From CAYLZN01 sp964387935 (GTDB taxonomy: Bacteria > Acidobacteriota > Vicinamibacteria > Vicinamibacterales > JAFNAJ01), in contig CAYLZN010000144.1 in NCBI GenBank assembly GCA_964387935.1, forward strand, positions 1 through 12,871: 12,871 nucleotides of DNA, read 5' to 3'. Under the pieces are notes generated by a model that saw only the letters and a program-made list of their open reading frames with translations, had not been told where the DNA came from and did not search any database. The position numbers were made by a program, and so were the translations under genes. Of the stretch, positions 12,706 through 12,871 are shown in pieces; positions within the stretch are counted from its first letter, which is position 1, and each line of letters starts with the position of its first letter.

Positions 12706-12871
12706 CTACTGGTCCGACGCTGCGATCAGAGCGAGCAGTGCCGGCCCGTATTTCTCCGCCTTGGCCGGCCCGATGCCGTAGACGAACGTCAACTCGCCCA
12801 GCGTGCGAGGCCGCGCGGTCGCCAGCTCGCGCAGCGTCCGATCGCTCGCGACAACGTAGGGCGGCATCCCC
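12706..12871 (-). CDS. recQ: RecQ-type DNA helicase, C-terminal HRDC domain (5' part outside window)
   Basis: Read on the minus strand from the right edge, an open frame of 54 codons ends at TAG 12706-12708. It reads PPYVVASDRTLRELATARP, then RTLGELTFVYGIGPAKAEKY, then GPALLALIAASDQ. This is the pattern of an HRDC domain at the end of RecQ helicases (PPYV, then D.TLRE.A..RP.TL.EL, then GVG..K.E.YG). HRDC is a helical DNA-binding module that tunes RecQ, a 3'-5' helicase of recombination and fork repair. Other HRDC proteins, such as RNase D or stand-alone HRDC proteins, are possible, because the helicase motifs lie outside the window. It is convergent with the preceding hydrolase gene, with a gap of only 10 bases. 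Confidence 0.78.
   Translation of the reverse strand, partial: GMPPYVVASDRTLRELATARPRTLGELTFVYGIGPAKAEKYGPALLALIAASDQ

Overview
The window looks like a piece of chromosome from a GC-rich Gram-negative bacterium. Acidobacteriota, perhaps the Vicinamibacteria side, is my best guess. The pointers are an Oar-like TonB-dependent receptor of the type that is expanded in that phylum, outer-membrane and periplasmic proteins, AGGAGG-type ribosome binding sites and many GTG starts. This is inference from protein style, not from a marker gene. I see no rRNA, tRNA, CRISPR array, phage gene or complete insertion sequence. No stretch longer than about 170 bases lacks a gene.

Layout. 1-939 (+) is the 3' end of an Oar-like outer-membrane receptor. 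1027-1827 (+) is a DUF4239-type membrane protein. 1966-4146 (-) is a patatin phospholipase fused to a POTRA domain and an outer-membrane barrel, like PlpD (type Vd secretion). Divergent from it, 4314-4730 (+) is a stand-alone two-HTH protein that resembles only the DNA-binding half of an IS630/Tc1-type transposase. 4759-6045 (-) is an exported M19 membrane dipeptidase. Divergent from that, 6191-7057 (+) is a PlsC-like acyltransferase. 7140-7652 and 7684-9420 (+) form a probable operon of a small membrane-anchored protein and an M28-like peptidase whose usual Glu-Glu active-site pair is absent. 9430-10089 (-) is a KynB-like cyclase. 10153-11721 (+) is a GT39-type membrane glycosyltransferase. 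11757-12695 (+) is a probably exported RNase Z-like metallo-beta-lactamase-fold hydrolase. 12706-12871 (-) is the C-terminal HRDC domain of a RecQ-type helicase, cut by the window edge.

The genes do not form one pathway. Envelope and lipid functions recur (receptor, PlpD-like lipase, acyltransferase, GT39 enzyme, dipeptidase), but most genes look independently transcribed, many in divergent pairs. Two convergent junctions are very tight (9 and 10 bases).

The most unusual feature is not a gene. Four intergenic sites carry short tandem arrays with an exact 7-base period (956-997, 1911-1952, 4735-4776, 6068-6116). In a common phase nearly all units begin GGC on one strand. Two arrays flank the DUF4239 gene in opposite orientation, one supplies the last five codons and stop of the dipeptidase, and one sits inside a divergent promoter region. 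They look like one family of heptanucleotide repeats spread through this genome's intergenic spaces.
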